Source: RYN-431 sp036388295 (GTDB taxonomy: Bacteria; Planctomycetota; Phycisphaerae; Tepidisphaerales; Tepidisphaeraceae). Taken from it: a stretch of 33,104 nucleotides of DNA. Shown piece by piece: positions 8,079 to 16,233 of this stretch. The translations under genes and the position numbers were made by a program. The notes below the pieces were generated by a model, which was not told where the DNA came from, did not search any database, and saw only the letters and a list, made by a program, of their open reading frames with translations. The stretch is taken from NCBI GenBank assembly GCA_036388295.1, contig DASVSC010000197.1, positions 1 to 33,104 on the forward strand, in the 5' to 3' direction. Every line of letters begins with the position of its first letter. Position 1 is the stretch's first letter.

Positions 8079-8780
8079 ATGCCCTCTGCCGTTGACCCGG
8101 TCCTTGTCGACCAGATCAAAACGCTGCTGCGCCGCGACTTAAAGCTCGGCATCGACGCCGACTTGCGCGACGACACGCCCCTGGTCGGCGGCGACTTCGA
8201 CCTCGACTCCCTCGACATCCTGCTGCTGGTCAGCAGCATCGAAAAACAGTTCGGCATCAAGATCCCCAGCGAAGCCGTCGGCAAGTGGGTGTTTCAGGAC
8301 CTCGGCACGCTCGCCAAGTACGTGGCCGACAACCGCGAAACGCTTAAAGCGACGAACGTCCCCGCCGCCGCGACGCCCGCGGTCGATTGGCTCGGCCGTC
8401 TGCCGCACGGGCCGGCGTTCCGGTTCGTGTCGCGCGTGGACGAGGTGACGCCCGGCAAGTCGGCCCGCGGCGTCTGGAACCTGAACGGCTCTGAAGCCTT
8501 CTTCGCCGCCCACTTCCCCGGCCGCCCGCTCGTGCCGGGCGTGCTGCTGATCGAAGCCCTCGCCCAACTCAGCGGCTTCACCACCGAGCGCGCCACCGCG
8601 TCGGCCGGCAAGCTGGCGCACGCGGACGTCCGCTTCGAATCCGCCGTCACGCCGCCGGCCGTCGTCGAACTCACCGCCACCGTCGTCCGCGAACTCGGCC
8701 CGCTGCTGCAGTGCGACGTGGTCGCGACCGTTGATGGCACGGTCGCGGCGCGGGGGACGGTTACGCTGGCGTTGGAGTAA
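8079..8780 (+). CDS. acyl carrier protein fused to FabZ-like hotdog dehydratase
   Basis: Residues 1-80 are an acyl carrier domain; S44 in DFDLDSLDILLL is the phosphopantetheine attachment site. Residues 100-233 are a hotdog domain of the FabZ type, with the catalytic His H110 in LPHGPAF and Glu E159 in PGVLLIEALAQ, which dehydrate 3-hydroxyacyl-ACP to the trans-2-enoyl form. In aryl-polyene clusters these two activities usually come from separate genes, so the fusion (233 residues) is notable. The ATG at 8079 begins directly before the ACP helix; an earlier in-frame start would add only repeat-derived residues. It is the first gene of the run, three bases before the lolA-like gene. I infer that it both carries the growing chain and dehydrates it at each cycle. 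Confidence 0.88.
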   Translation: MPSAVDPVLVDQIKTLLRRDLKLGIDADLRDDTPLVGGDFDLDSLDILLLVSSIEKQFGIKIPSEAVGKWVFQDLGTLAKYVADNRETLKATNVPAAATPAVDWLGRLPHGPAFRFVSRVDEVTPGKSARGVWNLNGSEAFFAAHFPGRPLVPGVLLIEALAQLSGFTTERATASAGKLAHADVRFESAVTPPAVVELTATVVRELGPLLQCDVVATVDGTVAARGTVTLALE

Positions 8781-8783
8781 GCG

Positions 8784-9542
8784 ATGTTACATGACTCAAC
8801 CTCCGACGTAGGGCGGGCACTGCCCGCCGTCTTTCCCCCCGCGGCGGGCAGTGCCCGCCCTACGAGCTTGCGCCCCCGGACGCTCATCGCGGTCCTGCTC
8901 ATCACCGGCGTTGCCCGCGCCGAGCCCATCGACGCCGACCTGTTGAAACGCCTCGAAGCGATCGACGCAAAAGTCGCCGCCATCCAAGACCTGTCGGCCA
9001 CGTTCGAGCAGAAGAAGTTTTCCGCGTTGCTCAAAAAGCCGATGGTCAGCCGCGGCACCGTTCGCGCGCTCGGCGACGCGATGCTCTGGACCACCGTGAC
9101 GCCCGAGCCGACACAATTGCGCATCGACGCGACGTCGCTGCGGCTGCTGAGCGTGAACGCGAAGACGCTGGAGATTTACCCGCTGAAAGGCAAACTGGCG
9201 TCACTCGCCGCGAACCCTCTGCCACGGCTGGCGACGCTGCGGGAGAAGTTCGACATCGCGACCGATCCCGACGCCAAGGCCGCGGAAAAGCCCGGCGAGC
9301 TGGCCCTGCTGCTGACGCCGCGCGACCCGGAGCTGAAGCCGCACGTCGAGCGCGTGCGCGTGCGCCTGAACGAAAAAATTGGCGTCATCGAACGCTTCGA
9401 ACTGACTGACCCGGACGGCGAGCGCACGGAAATCACCTTCACCGACCCGAAGCCCAACAGCGGCCTGACGCCGAAGGATTTAGACCTCACGCCGCCGCCC
9501 GGCACGAAGACGAGCCGGCCGCGCGACGCCGCGACGCCATGA
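8784..9542 (+). CDS. LolA-like outer-membrane lipoprotein carrier
   Basis: LolA-type proteins are periplasmic half-barrels that carry lipidated cargo. After a hydrophobic stretch (about residues 33-45, ending GVARA) the mature part reads LEAIDAKVAAIQDLSATFEQKKFSALLKKPMVSRGTV, the usual LolA opening. Members of this subgroup accompany MMPL exporters in aryl-polyene clusters. The ATG has GGAG six bases upstream (8774-8777), but the first 28 codons cross a family C repeat, so the export signal carries an odd leader; a TTG just after the repeat is an alternative start. The end overlaps the acyltransferase start by four bases. I infer that it moves the polyene lipid, not ordinary lipoproteins. Confidence 0.85.
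   Translation: MLHDSTSDVGRALPAVFPPAAGSARPTSLRPRTLIAVLLITGVARAEPIDADLLKRLEAIDAKVAAIQDLSATFEQKKFSALLKKPMVSRGTVRALGDAMLWTTVTPEPTQLRIDATSLRLLSVNAKTLEIYPLKGKLASLAANPLPRLATLREKFDIATDPDAKAAEKPGELALLLTPRDPELKPHVERVRVRLNEKIGVIERFELTDPDGERTEITFTDPKPNSGLTPKDLDLTPPPGTKTSRPRDAATP
8807..8864. repeat. Family C palindromic repeat, paired copy C2, inside the lolA-like gene
   Basis: Perfect 23-base arms (8807-8829, 8842-8864) flank 12 bases. It is the same element as 6941-7006, here read in frame as residues 9-27 (VGRALPAVFPPAAGSARPT). Confidence 0.92.
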
Positions 9543-10396
9543 AGCCCGCCGCGCATGACGTTTGGCTTCGCGGCCTGTTCGCCCTGGCGGGACGGGCGCC
9601 CTGGACGCTGGCGGCCCTGCGGCCGGCGGTCGTGCGCGCGGCGCCGCGCATCGCACCCGCCGTCGGCCGGCACACGCGGGCGAACGCCCGTCGCATTTTC
9701 GACGAACGGCCGCCGGGCGATTTTTCCTGCCACGTCATCGGCCAGTTCTACGACTTCGTCCGCGACATCGGCTCCGCCCAGCACGAAACGGCCCAGCAGC
9801 TTTGTTCGCACGTCGTCGCCGTCGAGGGCGAACCTGCGTACCTCGCCACCCGCGCCGCCGGCCGGGGCGCGGTGCTGGTGACGGCGCACATGGGATCGTT
9901 CGAAGTCGGCTTGGCCGCGCTCCGGCAGAAAGAGCCGTGCGTGCATGTCGTCTTTAAGCGTGACACGTTCGGCGGATTTGAAAGCCTGCGCCGGCGCGTG
10001 CGCGCTACGCTCGGCGTGCACGAAGCGGCCATCGACGACGGCCTGCCCGTGCTCATGCGGCTGCGCGACGCCTTGCGTGACAACGGCGTCGTCGTCATGC
10101 AGGGCGACCGTGCAATGCCGGGCCAGAAGTCGGCGGTCGTGCCGTTCCTGAAGGGCCATCTTCGCCTGCCGCTGGGCCCGCTGAAATTGGCCGAGGCGGC
10201 GGGCAGTCCGGTGGTGCCGGTCTTCACCGTGCGCGAAGGCCCGGGCCGCTTCCGCGTCTGGCTGGAGCCGGCCATCGACCCGACGTCGCCGCACGCACTG
10301 CGGCAGCTGGCGGACACGATCGCCCGGTTCGTGCGGCGCTACCCGACGCAGTGGCTTGTCCTGCACAAAGCGTTCGTTGAGGATGAAACGGAGTGA
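9539..10396 (+). CDS. LpxL/HtrB-like acyltransferase
   Basis: This family transfers acyl chains from ACP to lipids at the inner face of the cytoplasmic membrane. The HX4E motif is H-MGSF-E in VTAHMGSFEVG near residue 120, followed by VVFKRDTFGGF and, further on, VVVMQGDRAMPGQKSAVVPFLKG, the usual substrate-binding region. At 285 residues it is slightly shorter than LpxL, and the N-terminal membrane helix is weak. ATG 9539 overlaps the previous stop (ATGA). Aryl-polyene clusters carry a related acyltransferase thought to attach the polyene to a glycerolipid; I infer the same here. A lipid A acyltransferase is the alternative, but the setting argues against it. Confidence 0.85.
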   Translation: MKPAAHDVWLRGLFALAGRAPWTLAALRPAVVRAAPRIAPAVGRHTRANARRIFDERPPGDFSCHVIGQFYDFVRDIGSAQHETAQQLCSHVVAVEGEPAYLATRAAGRGAVLVTAHMGSFEVGLAALRQKEPCVHVVFKRDTFGGFESLRRRVRATLGVHEAAIDDGLPVLMRLRDALRDNGVVVMQGDRAMPGQKSAVVPFLKGHLRLPLGPLKLAEAAGSPVVPVFTVREGPGRFRVWLEPAIDPTSPHALRQLADTIARFVRRYPTQWLVLHKAFVEDETE

Positions 10397-12780
10397 CTCA
10401 GTTGTTGTCCGATTCGATCGTCATCACCGGCACCGGCTTGGCGTGCGGGCTGGGCCTGGACGCCGAGGCGACGTGGAAAAACGTCCTCGCCGGCCGCCGC
10501 GGCATCGGGCCGATGCCGGCGATGGAATCGGCCCTGCCGCCCGACAGCGACGGCGGCCAGGCGCTCGATCTGCCGGGCGATTTCGCACCCGGTGTCCCGC
10601 GCGAGGCGCGCTACCTGCGCTACGTCATCGAACAAGCCCTGCACCAGGCGGGCGACCTGCCCTACCCGCCCGCGCGCCGCGCGACGATGCTCGGCACCAC
10701 GCTGCACGGCATGCGCGCCGGCGGCCGATTCCTGCGCACCGGCGACGTCACGCAGCTGCGCGACTTCCTCGCCGGCGACGTCACCCGACGCGCGACGAGC
10801 GGCCTGAACCTGCACGGCGGATCGGCCACCACCTGCTCGGCCTGTTCCAGCGGCCTGGGCGCGATCGCGCTCGGCATCACCCTGCTGCGCACCGGCCAGG
10901 CCGACGTCGTCGTCGCCGGCGGGTACGACCCGGTCAGCGAATACGCCTGGGCCGGCTTCAACGCCCTGCGCCTGGTCAGCGGTCCGCCGCTGCGGCCGTT
11001 CGCCAAAGGCCGAAGCGGCATGAAACTGGCCGAGGCGTACGCCGTCGTTGTGCTGGAACGGGCAAGCGACGCGCAGCAGCGCGGCGCGCGCGTCGTCGCC
11101 ACCGTGGCCGGTTACGGCGAGTCGGCCGACGCACACCACCTCACCCAGCCGCACCCGCAAGGCCGCGGCGCGCTCGCGGCCATGCAGCAGGCCATCCGCG
11201 CCGCGAACCTGACGACAAGCGACATCGGCCTGGTCGCCGCCCACGCCACGGGCACGCCCGACAACGACGCCGCCGAATACGCCGCGATGCACGCCTTGTT
11301 CGACGCGCGCCTGGCGGACGTGCCGGTCGTCGCCTTCAAAGGCCACCTCGGCCACACGCTCGGCGGCGCGGGGGCCGCGGAATTGATCCTCTCCGCCTTC
11401 GCCCTGCGTGACGCGATCCTGCCGCCGACGTTGCTGGACGCCAGTGAAGAAACCGAGTTCAGCGGCCTGCGCCTCACCCGCGGCACGCCCACGCCCGCCA
11501 CGCTGCACGCCACGCTCAACACCAGCCTCGGCTTCGGCGGCGCGAACACGTCGATCGTGCTCACGCCGCCGGCGAATTTTTCCGGTCCCCCTCCCCTTGA
11601 GGGAGGGGTTAGGGGAGGGGTTCTTCGAACGTCGAGCGACTTACCCGCACGGCCGAATCCCTCCCCCTACCCCCTCCCTCAAGGGGAGGGGGAGCAGACA
11701 TCCGGCTACACCAGCATGTCCTACCCGCACCGCCGAAACGTCGTCATCACCGGCGTCGGCGTCATCCTGCCCGGCGTGTACGACCGCGAATCGTTCCGCG
11801 CCCGCATCCACGGCACGACATCGAACAAAAACGTGCCGAATGAAAAAATCGACTTCGCCCGCGTCGAAGCGATCGCCGCCGCCCGGCGCATGCGGCGGAT
11901 GAGCGACTACGTGAAGCTCACGCTCGCCGCCGCCACGCTCGCGACGCGCGACGCGTTCGGCGAATCGCTCGTGCCCGCCGGCACGAGCGCCGTGCTCGGC
12001 ACCACGCACGGCTCGGCCAGCTTCAGCGAGACGTATTACCGGCAGCTCATCGGCGAAGGCATCGCGGCCGCCAATCCGCTGCTGTTCGCCGAGGGCGTGC
12101 CGAACGCGGCCGCCGCGCAGCTGAGTTTGATGCTGAACCTGACCGGCCCCTGCCAGACGATCGTCGGCACGCGCACCAGCGGCCTGGACGCCGTGCGCCT
12201 GACGATGCTGCGGATCGCCGCTGGCGAATGGGACTGTTGTTTGGTCAGCGCCGGTGAGGAAGATTCCGCGGTCGTCAGCGCCGCCTATGCCGCGTGCGGC
12301 GCGTCGGCCGACGACACGGCCGGGGCGGTGGCGCTGGTTTTGGAATCCGCCGACAGCGCCGTCGCGCGCGGGGCGACCGTGCTGGCGACGCTGACCCACG
12401 CCGCCGCCGCCAGCGGCCCCGGCGAAGCGGGCGTCGAAATAACGGCCCGCACCCTCGCCGCCCTGCCGCCCGCCGACCGGATCTTCGCCGGCGGCCGTAC
12501 GGAAACGCTCGCCGCCCGCCGCGCCGAACGCCACGAATCGCCGTTCGAATGTGCCGCCCTCGGCGATCGTTTCAGCGTCACGCCCCTCGTCGCCCTGGCC
12601 GCGGCGATCGAAGCCGGCGGGTCATTTATCCTTACCAGCACCGACCCATCCGGCACTGCCGTCGCCGTGCGCGTCGAAGCGTCCGGTACGCTGGTTCCCT
12701 CTCCCGGTACGCCGGGAGAGGGTTGGGGTGAGGGCCGCGACGGAGCGAGTTCGACCGTCGGCCGGGATTGGGTTCGATGA
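10393..12780 (+). CDS. ketosynthase fused in frame to Cys-less ketosynthase (chain length factor)
   Basis: Residues 1-395 are a complete beta-ketoacyl synthase with the Cys-His-His triad: C151 in TTCSACSSGLG, H284 in AAHATGTPDND and H321 in KGHLGHTLGG. Residues 442-780 are a second KS fold in which the nucleophile position is R594 (IVGTRTSGLDAV) and the His motifs are missing, as expected of a chain length factor. The two are normally separate genes. Here a family A repeat (11584-11694) encodes the linker and contains no stop, so one 795-residue frame results. An internal ATG at 11716 could still start the second half, but its nearest GGAG is 21 bases away. A family B repeat encodes part of the C-terminus. 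The GTG start overlaps the acyltransferase stop. The pair should elongate the aryl-primed chain and set its length. Confidence 0.85.
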   Translation: MTQLLSDSIVITGTGLACGLGLDAEATWKNVLAGRRGIGPMPAMESALPPDSDGGQALDLPGDFAPGVPREARYLRYVIEQALHQAGDLPYPPARRATMLGTTLHGMRAGGRFLRTGDVTQLRDFLAGDVTRRATSGLNLHGGSATTCSACSSGLGAIALGITLLRTGQADVVVAGGYDPVSEYAWAGFNALRLVSGPPLRPFAKGRSGMKLAEAYAVVVLERASDAQQRGARVVATVAGYGESADAHHLTQPHPQGRGALAAMQQAIRAANLTTSDIGLVAAHATGTPDNDAAEYAAMHALFDARLADVPVVAFKGHLGHTLGGAGAAELILSAFALRDAILPPTLLDASEETEFSGLRLTRGTPTPATLHATLNTSLGFGGANTSIVLTPPANFSGPPPLEGGVRGGVLRTSSDLPARPNPSPYPLPQGEGEQTSGYTSMSYPHRRNVVITGVGVILPGVYDRESFRARIHGTTSNKNVPNEKIDFARVEAIAAARRMRRMSDYVKLTLAAATLATRDAFGESLVPAGTSAVLGTTHGSASFSETYYRQLIGEGIAAANPLLFAEGVPNAAAAQLSLMLNLTGPCQTIVGTRTSGLDAVRLTMLRIAAGEWDCCLVSAGEEDSAVVSAAYAACGASADDTAGAVALVLESADSAVARGATVLATLTHAAAASGPGEAGVEITARTLAALPPADRIFAGGRTETLAARRAERHESPFECAALGDRFSVTPLVALAAAIEAGGSFILTSTDPSGTAVAVRVEASGTLVPSPGTPGEGWGEGRDGASSTVGRDWVR
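11584..11694 (-). repeat. Family A palindromic repeat, inverted copy A3, within the KS-CLF frame
   Basis: This 111-base element is the reverse complement of the 29474-29616 copy at its outer arm, with about 40 identical bases including GGTTAGGGGAGGGGTTCTT. It is 37 codons long and open in the gene's frame. Confidence 0.88.
12691..12735 (+). repeat. Family B half-repeat B2 at the end of the KS-CLF gene
   Basis: CTGGTTCCCTCTCCCGG with a complementary arm, then GGGTTGGGGTGAGGG. It encodes LVPSPGTPGEGWGEG in the last 30 residues of the chain length factor. Nearly the same half-unit occurs at 33061-33104. Confidence 0.85.
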
Positions 12781-12856
12781 TGTCTGCCGTCGCCGGCCAT
12801 ACCGGGAGGGGGGACCGGAAGCCGCCGCGCGAACTATTCGCTATCCTGTGCGGCAC

Positions 12857-13642
12857 GTGACGTTCGCCGCTTTTACGGACCCGCCCGCCCTGCCACCCGG
12901 TTTACCGGCCGGGACGGTCGTCGTGTCGGCCGTCGTGCCGGGGGCGCGGTCGCTCGACGCCGACGGCCTGACGCGGGCGACCCTGGACGCTTACCGCACG
13001 CTGCGCGGCAAGCTGCATTCCGCCGGCGACGTATACCTGATCCGCGTCTGGAATTACGTGCCCGCCCTGCTGACGCCGACCGGGCCGAACACGGACCGCT
13101 ACATGGCCTTCAACGCCGGCCGCTACAGCGCGATGAGCGAATGGTTCGGGCCGGGCCGCTTGGCGGCGCTCGCGCCGGCGGGCACGGGCGTCGGGCACCC
13201 GGGCGACGATTTGGTCGTCCACGCCTGGGCCGCCCCCACGCCGGGCGTGGCGGTGCAGAACCCGCGGCAGACGCCGCCGGTCGATTACTCCGCCCGCTAC
13301 GGCCCGCGGCCGCCCTGTTTCGCCCGGGCCACACGCGTCGGCCGGCTGCTGCTGGTCAGCGGCACGGCGGCCATCACCGGCGAAGACACCGTCGCGCCGG
13401 GTGACCTGCCGGCGCAGCTCGACGTCACGCTCAGCCACCTGCGGGCGCTGGCCGGCGACTTGTCGGCTTACCGCTCGCTGCGCGCTTACGTGCCGATGCC
13501 TACAGACGTCGCCGCGGTTCGTGACACCCTCGCGGCCCGCGTGCCGGGCGTCGGATGGATCGAGCCGATCGTCACCGACTTATGTCGGCCGGAGCTTCGC
13601 GTTGAAATCGAAGGCATTGCCGAGGAAAATAAACCGCAATGA
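12857..13642 (+). CDS. short XanB2/FkbO-type chorismatase (hydroxybenzoate-forming)
   Basis: Chorismatases split chorismate to pyruvate and 3- or 4-hydroxybenzoate, or to a dihydroxy-cyclohexadiene acid. Family blocks are clear: RVWNYVPALL with DRYMAFNAGR, then YGPRPPCFARATRV, LLVSGTAAITGEDTV and the acidic C-terminal stretch CRPELRVEIEGI, where the catalytic Glu of the family lies. The last third resembles the RidA-like half of the fold. At 261 residues it lacks about 70-80 N-terminal residues of XanB2 or FkbO. Possible starts are GTG 12857 or GTG 12848; neither has a Shine-Dalgarno, and TATCCT stands at 12842-12847. Its end overlaps the flavoenzyme start. It probably supplies the aromatic starter, as XanB2 does for xanthomonadin. 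Confidence 0.78.
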   Translation: MTFAAFTDPPALPPGLPAGTVVVSAVVPGARSLDADGLTRATLDAYRTLRGKLHSAGDVYLIRVWNYVPALLTPTGPNTDRYMAFNAGRYSAMSEWFGPGRLAALAPAGTGVGHPGDDLVVHAWAAPTPGVAVQNPRQTPPVDYSARYGPRPPCFARATRVGRLLLVSGTAAITGEDTVAPGDLPAQLDVTLSHLRALAGDLSAYRSLRAYVPMPTDVAAVRDTLAARVPGVGWIEPIVTDLCRPELRVEIEGIAEENKPQ

Positions 13643-14943
13643 GCGAACGCTACGACGTGATCGTCATCGGCGGCGGCCCCGGCGGGTCGACTGCGGCCCT
13701 GGTGCTGGCCCGGGCGGGTTTGCGCGTGTGCGTACTGGAAAAAGACCGCCACCCGCGCTTCCACATCGGCGAATCCATCCTGCCGCGCACCACGCCGCTG
13801 CTGCGCGAGCTGGGCCTGGAACAGGCCGTCCGCGCCTTGCCGCACGTGAACAAGGTGGGCGCGGAGTTCGGTCTTGGCGACGATCCGAAGACCATGAGCT
13901 TCCGCTTCGCCGACGGTTTGCTGCCGGGGGCGGAAGTGTTCAACATCGAACGGGCCGCGTTCGACCATTTGCTGCTGAGCGAAGCCGAAAAAGCCGGCGC
14001 GGACGTGCGGCAGGAAACGCTGGTCCGGGCGATCACGAAACTGGAAGACGGCGCTGTGAGCGTGACGCTGGACGGCGGCGACGTTCACGGCCGTTTGCTG
14101 ATCGACGCCAGCGGGCATGGCACCGTCGTCGGCCGGCATTTGGGCACGCGGCGCAACTTCGCCGACCCGCATTTGCAGAAGGTCGCCTACTTCGAACACT
14201 TCGATCACGTCGAACGCCCGCCCGACGAGGCCACCGGGCATCCGACCATCATCATGTGCGACGAAGGGTGGTTCTGGCTGATCGGGTTGACCGAAACGAA
14301 GACCAGCGTCGGCTTCGTCACCCGGCCGGGGTTTGTGAAGCAGTTGAACGTCGCGCCCGACCGTCTGCTGCAGTGGGCCGTCGCCCGCTGCCCGGTCGTG
14401 CGGCACCGCATGCGGAAGGCCACGGGGCCGGCCAGCAACCGCGTGCTGGCCGACTTCAGCTACACGTGCAAGCCGTTCGTCGGGCCGGGCTATTTTCTGG
14501 TCGGCGACGCCGGCTGTTTCCTCGATCCGATCTTTTCCACCGGCGCGACGCTGGCCATGATGGGCGGCAAAACGGCGGGCGAATACGCGATCAAAGTGCT
14601 GAACGGCCAGATGACGCCAGCCGTCGCGCAAAAGCAATACGCCCGCTTCATCACCGGCAGCACGGGCGTGTTCTGGAAATTGATCCGCAACTACTACAAG
14701 CACAGCTTCCGCGAACTGTTCATGAACGGCACCGGCCCGGTGAACGTGCACAACGCCGTGATCAGCACGCTGGCGGGTGCGGTCTTCCCGAGGCCGCCGT
14801 GGGCGTTGCGGTGGCGATTGGTGGTGTTTCACGCCTGCGTCTGGGCCCAGCAATACGTGCCGCTGGTGCCGCGACGGGCGAAGTGTTCGCTGCTCGCGCA
14901 GGAAGCGGCCGCGCCCGTCGGCGAACCGCTCCAGGTGGCCTGA
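13639..14943 (+). CDS. flavin-dependent halogenase-like monooxygenase
   Basis: The protein binds FAD through GGGPGGS (residues 11-17) and carries the family marks HIGES (42-46), K72 in NKVGAEF (the position of the catalytic Lys in phenol halogenases), GWFWLIG (210-216) and GDAGCFLDPIFSTGA (289-303). The usual halogenase motif is WxWxIP; here the Pro is Gly. At 434 residues it is shorter than tryptophan halogenases (about 520) and near pyrrole or phenol halogenases in size. Related genes occur in xanthomonadin and flexirubin clusters, whose pigments can be brominated or chlorinated. It may halogenate the aryl ring, or may be a hydroxylase or oxidase. ATGA overlap couples it to the chorismatase; three bases separate it from the ligase. 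Confidence 0.83.
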   Translation: MSERYDVIVIGGGPGGSTAALVLARAGLRVCVLEKDRHPRFHIGESILPRTTPLLRELGLEQAVRALPHVNKVGAEFGLGDDPKTMSFRFADGLLPGAEVFNIERAAFDHLLLSEAEKAGADVRQETLVRAITKLEDGAVSVTLDGGDVHGRLLIDASGHGTVVGRHLGTRRNFADPHLQKVAYFEHFDHVERPPDEATGHPTIIMCDEGWFWLIGLTETKTSVGFVTRPGFVKQLNVAPDRLLQWAVARCPVVRHRMRKATGPASNRVLADFSYTCKPFVGPGYFLVGDAGCFLDPIFSTGATLAMMGGKTAGEYAIKVLNGQMTPAVAQKQYARFITGSTGVFWKLIRNYYKHSFRELFMNGTGPVNVHNAVISTLAGAVFPRPPWALRWRLVVFHACVWAQQYVPLVPRRAKCSLLAQEAAAPVGEPLQVA

Positions 14944-14946
14944 CCG

Positions 14947-16233
14947 ATGAATGACTGGCTCCTCTGGCAACGCCTGCAAGACCACGCGCGCGACGACGCG
15001 CGGCGCGTCGCGTACGTCGAGCAGGCCAGCGGCCGGTCGATCACGTACGCCGAATTGGTCGACCGCGTTTCCTCATCGACGGCCGCGGCAAAAGTCGAAG
15101 TCCTCATCGTCGGCAACCGCATCGACTTCGTCGTCCGCTTCCTGGCGGCGCTGCTTCATGGCCACGCGGTGTTGCCGGCCGACGTGACGGTGCCGCCGCC
15201 GGAACTGGCGCGACTGAAGGAACTGGCCGATGGCGACGACGCGACCGGGCCGGCGGTGCTGCTGGCCAGTTCGGGCACGACGGGTCAGCCGAAACTGATC
15301 CGCCGCGAGCGCGCGGCGCTGGACGCGGTCGCCCGCGCGATGAGCGACAGCGTCGGCTTCGGCCCCGCCGACCGCGTGCTGGCCGCCGTGCCGCTGGCGC
15401 ATTCGTACGGCCTGGAGCACGGCCTGCTGTCGCCGCTGTGGGCCGGCAGCACGGTCCTGCTGTGCGACGGGCTGGATCTGCCGCCCGTCGCCGCCGCGTG
15501 GCGTCACGGCGCGACGATCTTTCCCGCCGTCCCGTCGATGCTGGAAATGCTGCTGCGCGGCAACCTGCCGCCGGCCTCGTCACTGCGCCGCATTTACACC
15601 GCCGGCGCGCCGCTCCCGCTGACGATTGCTGACGCGTTCACCCAAACTTACGGCGTCAAGGTCGGCCAGGTGTACGGCATGACGGAAATCGGCAGCGTCG
15701 TCTACCACGACCCCAATGGCGACGCGTGGCGCGACCGCCCCGGCACCGTCGGCCGCGCTGTCAGCGGCGTTTCGCTTCGCACCGACGCAGACGGCGAACT
15801 GCTCGTGAAGTCGCAAGGCATGCTCAGTCGCTATATCGGCGACGATCTGCATCTTATCGACGGCCACTTCCCCACCGGCGATCTGGCGACGATCGACGCC
15901 GATGGCCAGTTAACGCTGCTCGGCCGTCGGCGATTGCTGATCGACGTCGGCGGCGCGAAGGTGAACCCGCACGAAGTGGAAGCCGTTCTGGCGCAACACC
16001 CCGCCGTCGCGGCCTGCGTGGTGCTGCCGCTGCGATTGAGCGAAACGGTCTGCCGCGTGCGGGCGATTGTGGTGCCGAGCGACACCCGTCATCCACCGGC
16101 CGCCGCCGACCTGCGGGCCTTCGTCCGCGAGCGCCTGGCCCGGCACAAGGTGCCACGGCTGATCGAGTTCCGCGACGACCTGCCCCGCTCCGCCGCCGGC
16201 AAAGTCGCCCGGCAATTGCTGGAGACGCCGTGA
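14947..16233 (+). CDS. AMP-dependent aryl/acyl ligase
   Basis: This adenylate-forming enzyme activates a carboxylic acid with ATP and passes it to a thiol, here presumably the ACP phosphopantetheine. Motifs are the P-loop LLASSGTTGQPK (residues 105-116), YGMTEIG (243-249), TGDLATID and the C-terminal K419 in SAAGKVARQLL, needed for adenylation. At 428 residues it is shorter than most acyl-CoA synthetases, like the compact ligases of aryl-polyene clusters. AGGTGG at 14933-14938 supports the ATG. With the chorismatase two genes upstream, the likely substrate is hydroxybenzoate. The stop overlaps the next GTG start by four bases. Confidence 0.9.
   Translation: MNDWLLWQRLQDHARDDARRVAYVEQASGRSITYAELVDRVSSSTAAAKVEVLIVGNRIDFVVRFLAALLHGHAVLPADVTVPPPELARLKELADGDDATGPAVLLASSGTTGQPKLIRRERAALDAVARAMSDSVGFGPADRVLAAVPLAHSYGLEHGLLSPLWAGSTVLLCDGLDLPPVAAAWRHGATIFPAVPSMLEMLLRGNLPPASSLRRIYTAGAPLPLTIADAFTQTYGVKVGQVYGMTEIGSVVYHDPNGDAWRDRPGTVGRAVSGVSLRTDADGELLVKSQGMLSRYIGDDLHLIDGHFPTGDLATIDADGQLTLLGRRRLLIDVGGAKVNPHEVEAVLAQHPAVAACVVLPLRLSETVCRVRAIVVPSDTRHPPAAADLRAFVRERLARHKVPRLIEFRDDLPRSAAGKVARQLLETP

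Noticed and set aside
12551..12847. Longer N-terminus for the chorismatase
   Set aside because: The upstream part of this frame overlaps the chain length factor and reads as a shadow (Pro/Ser/Arg-rich) without the family's N-terminal motifs.
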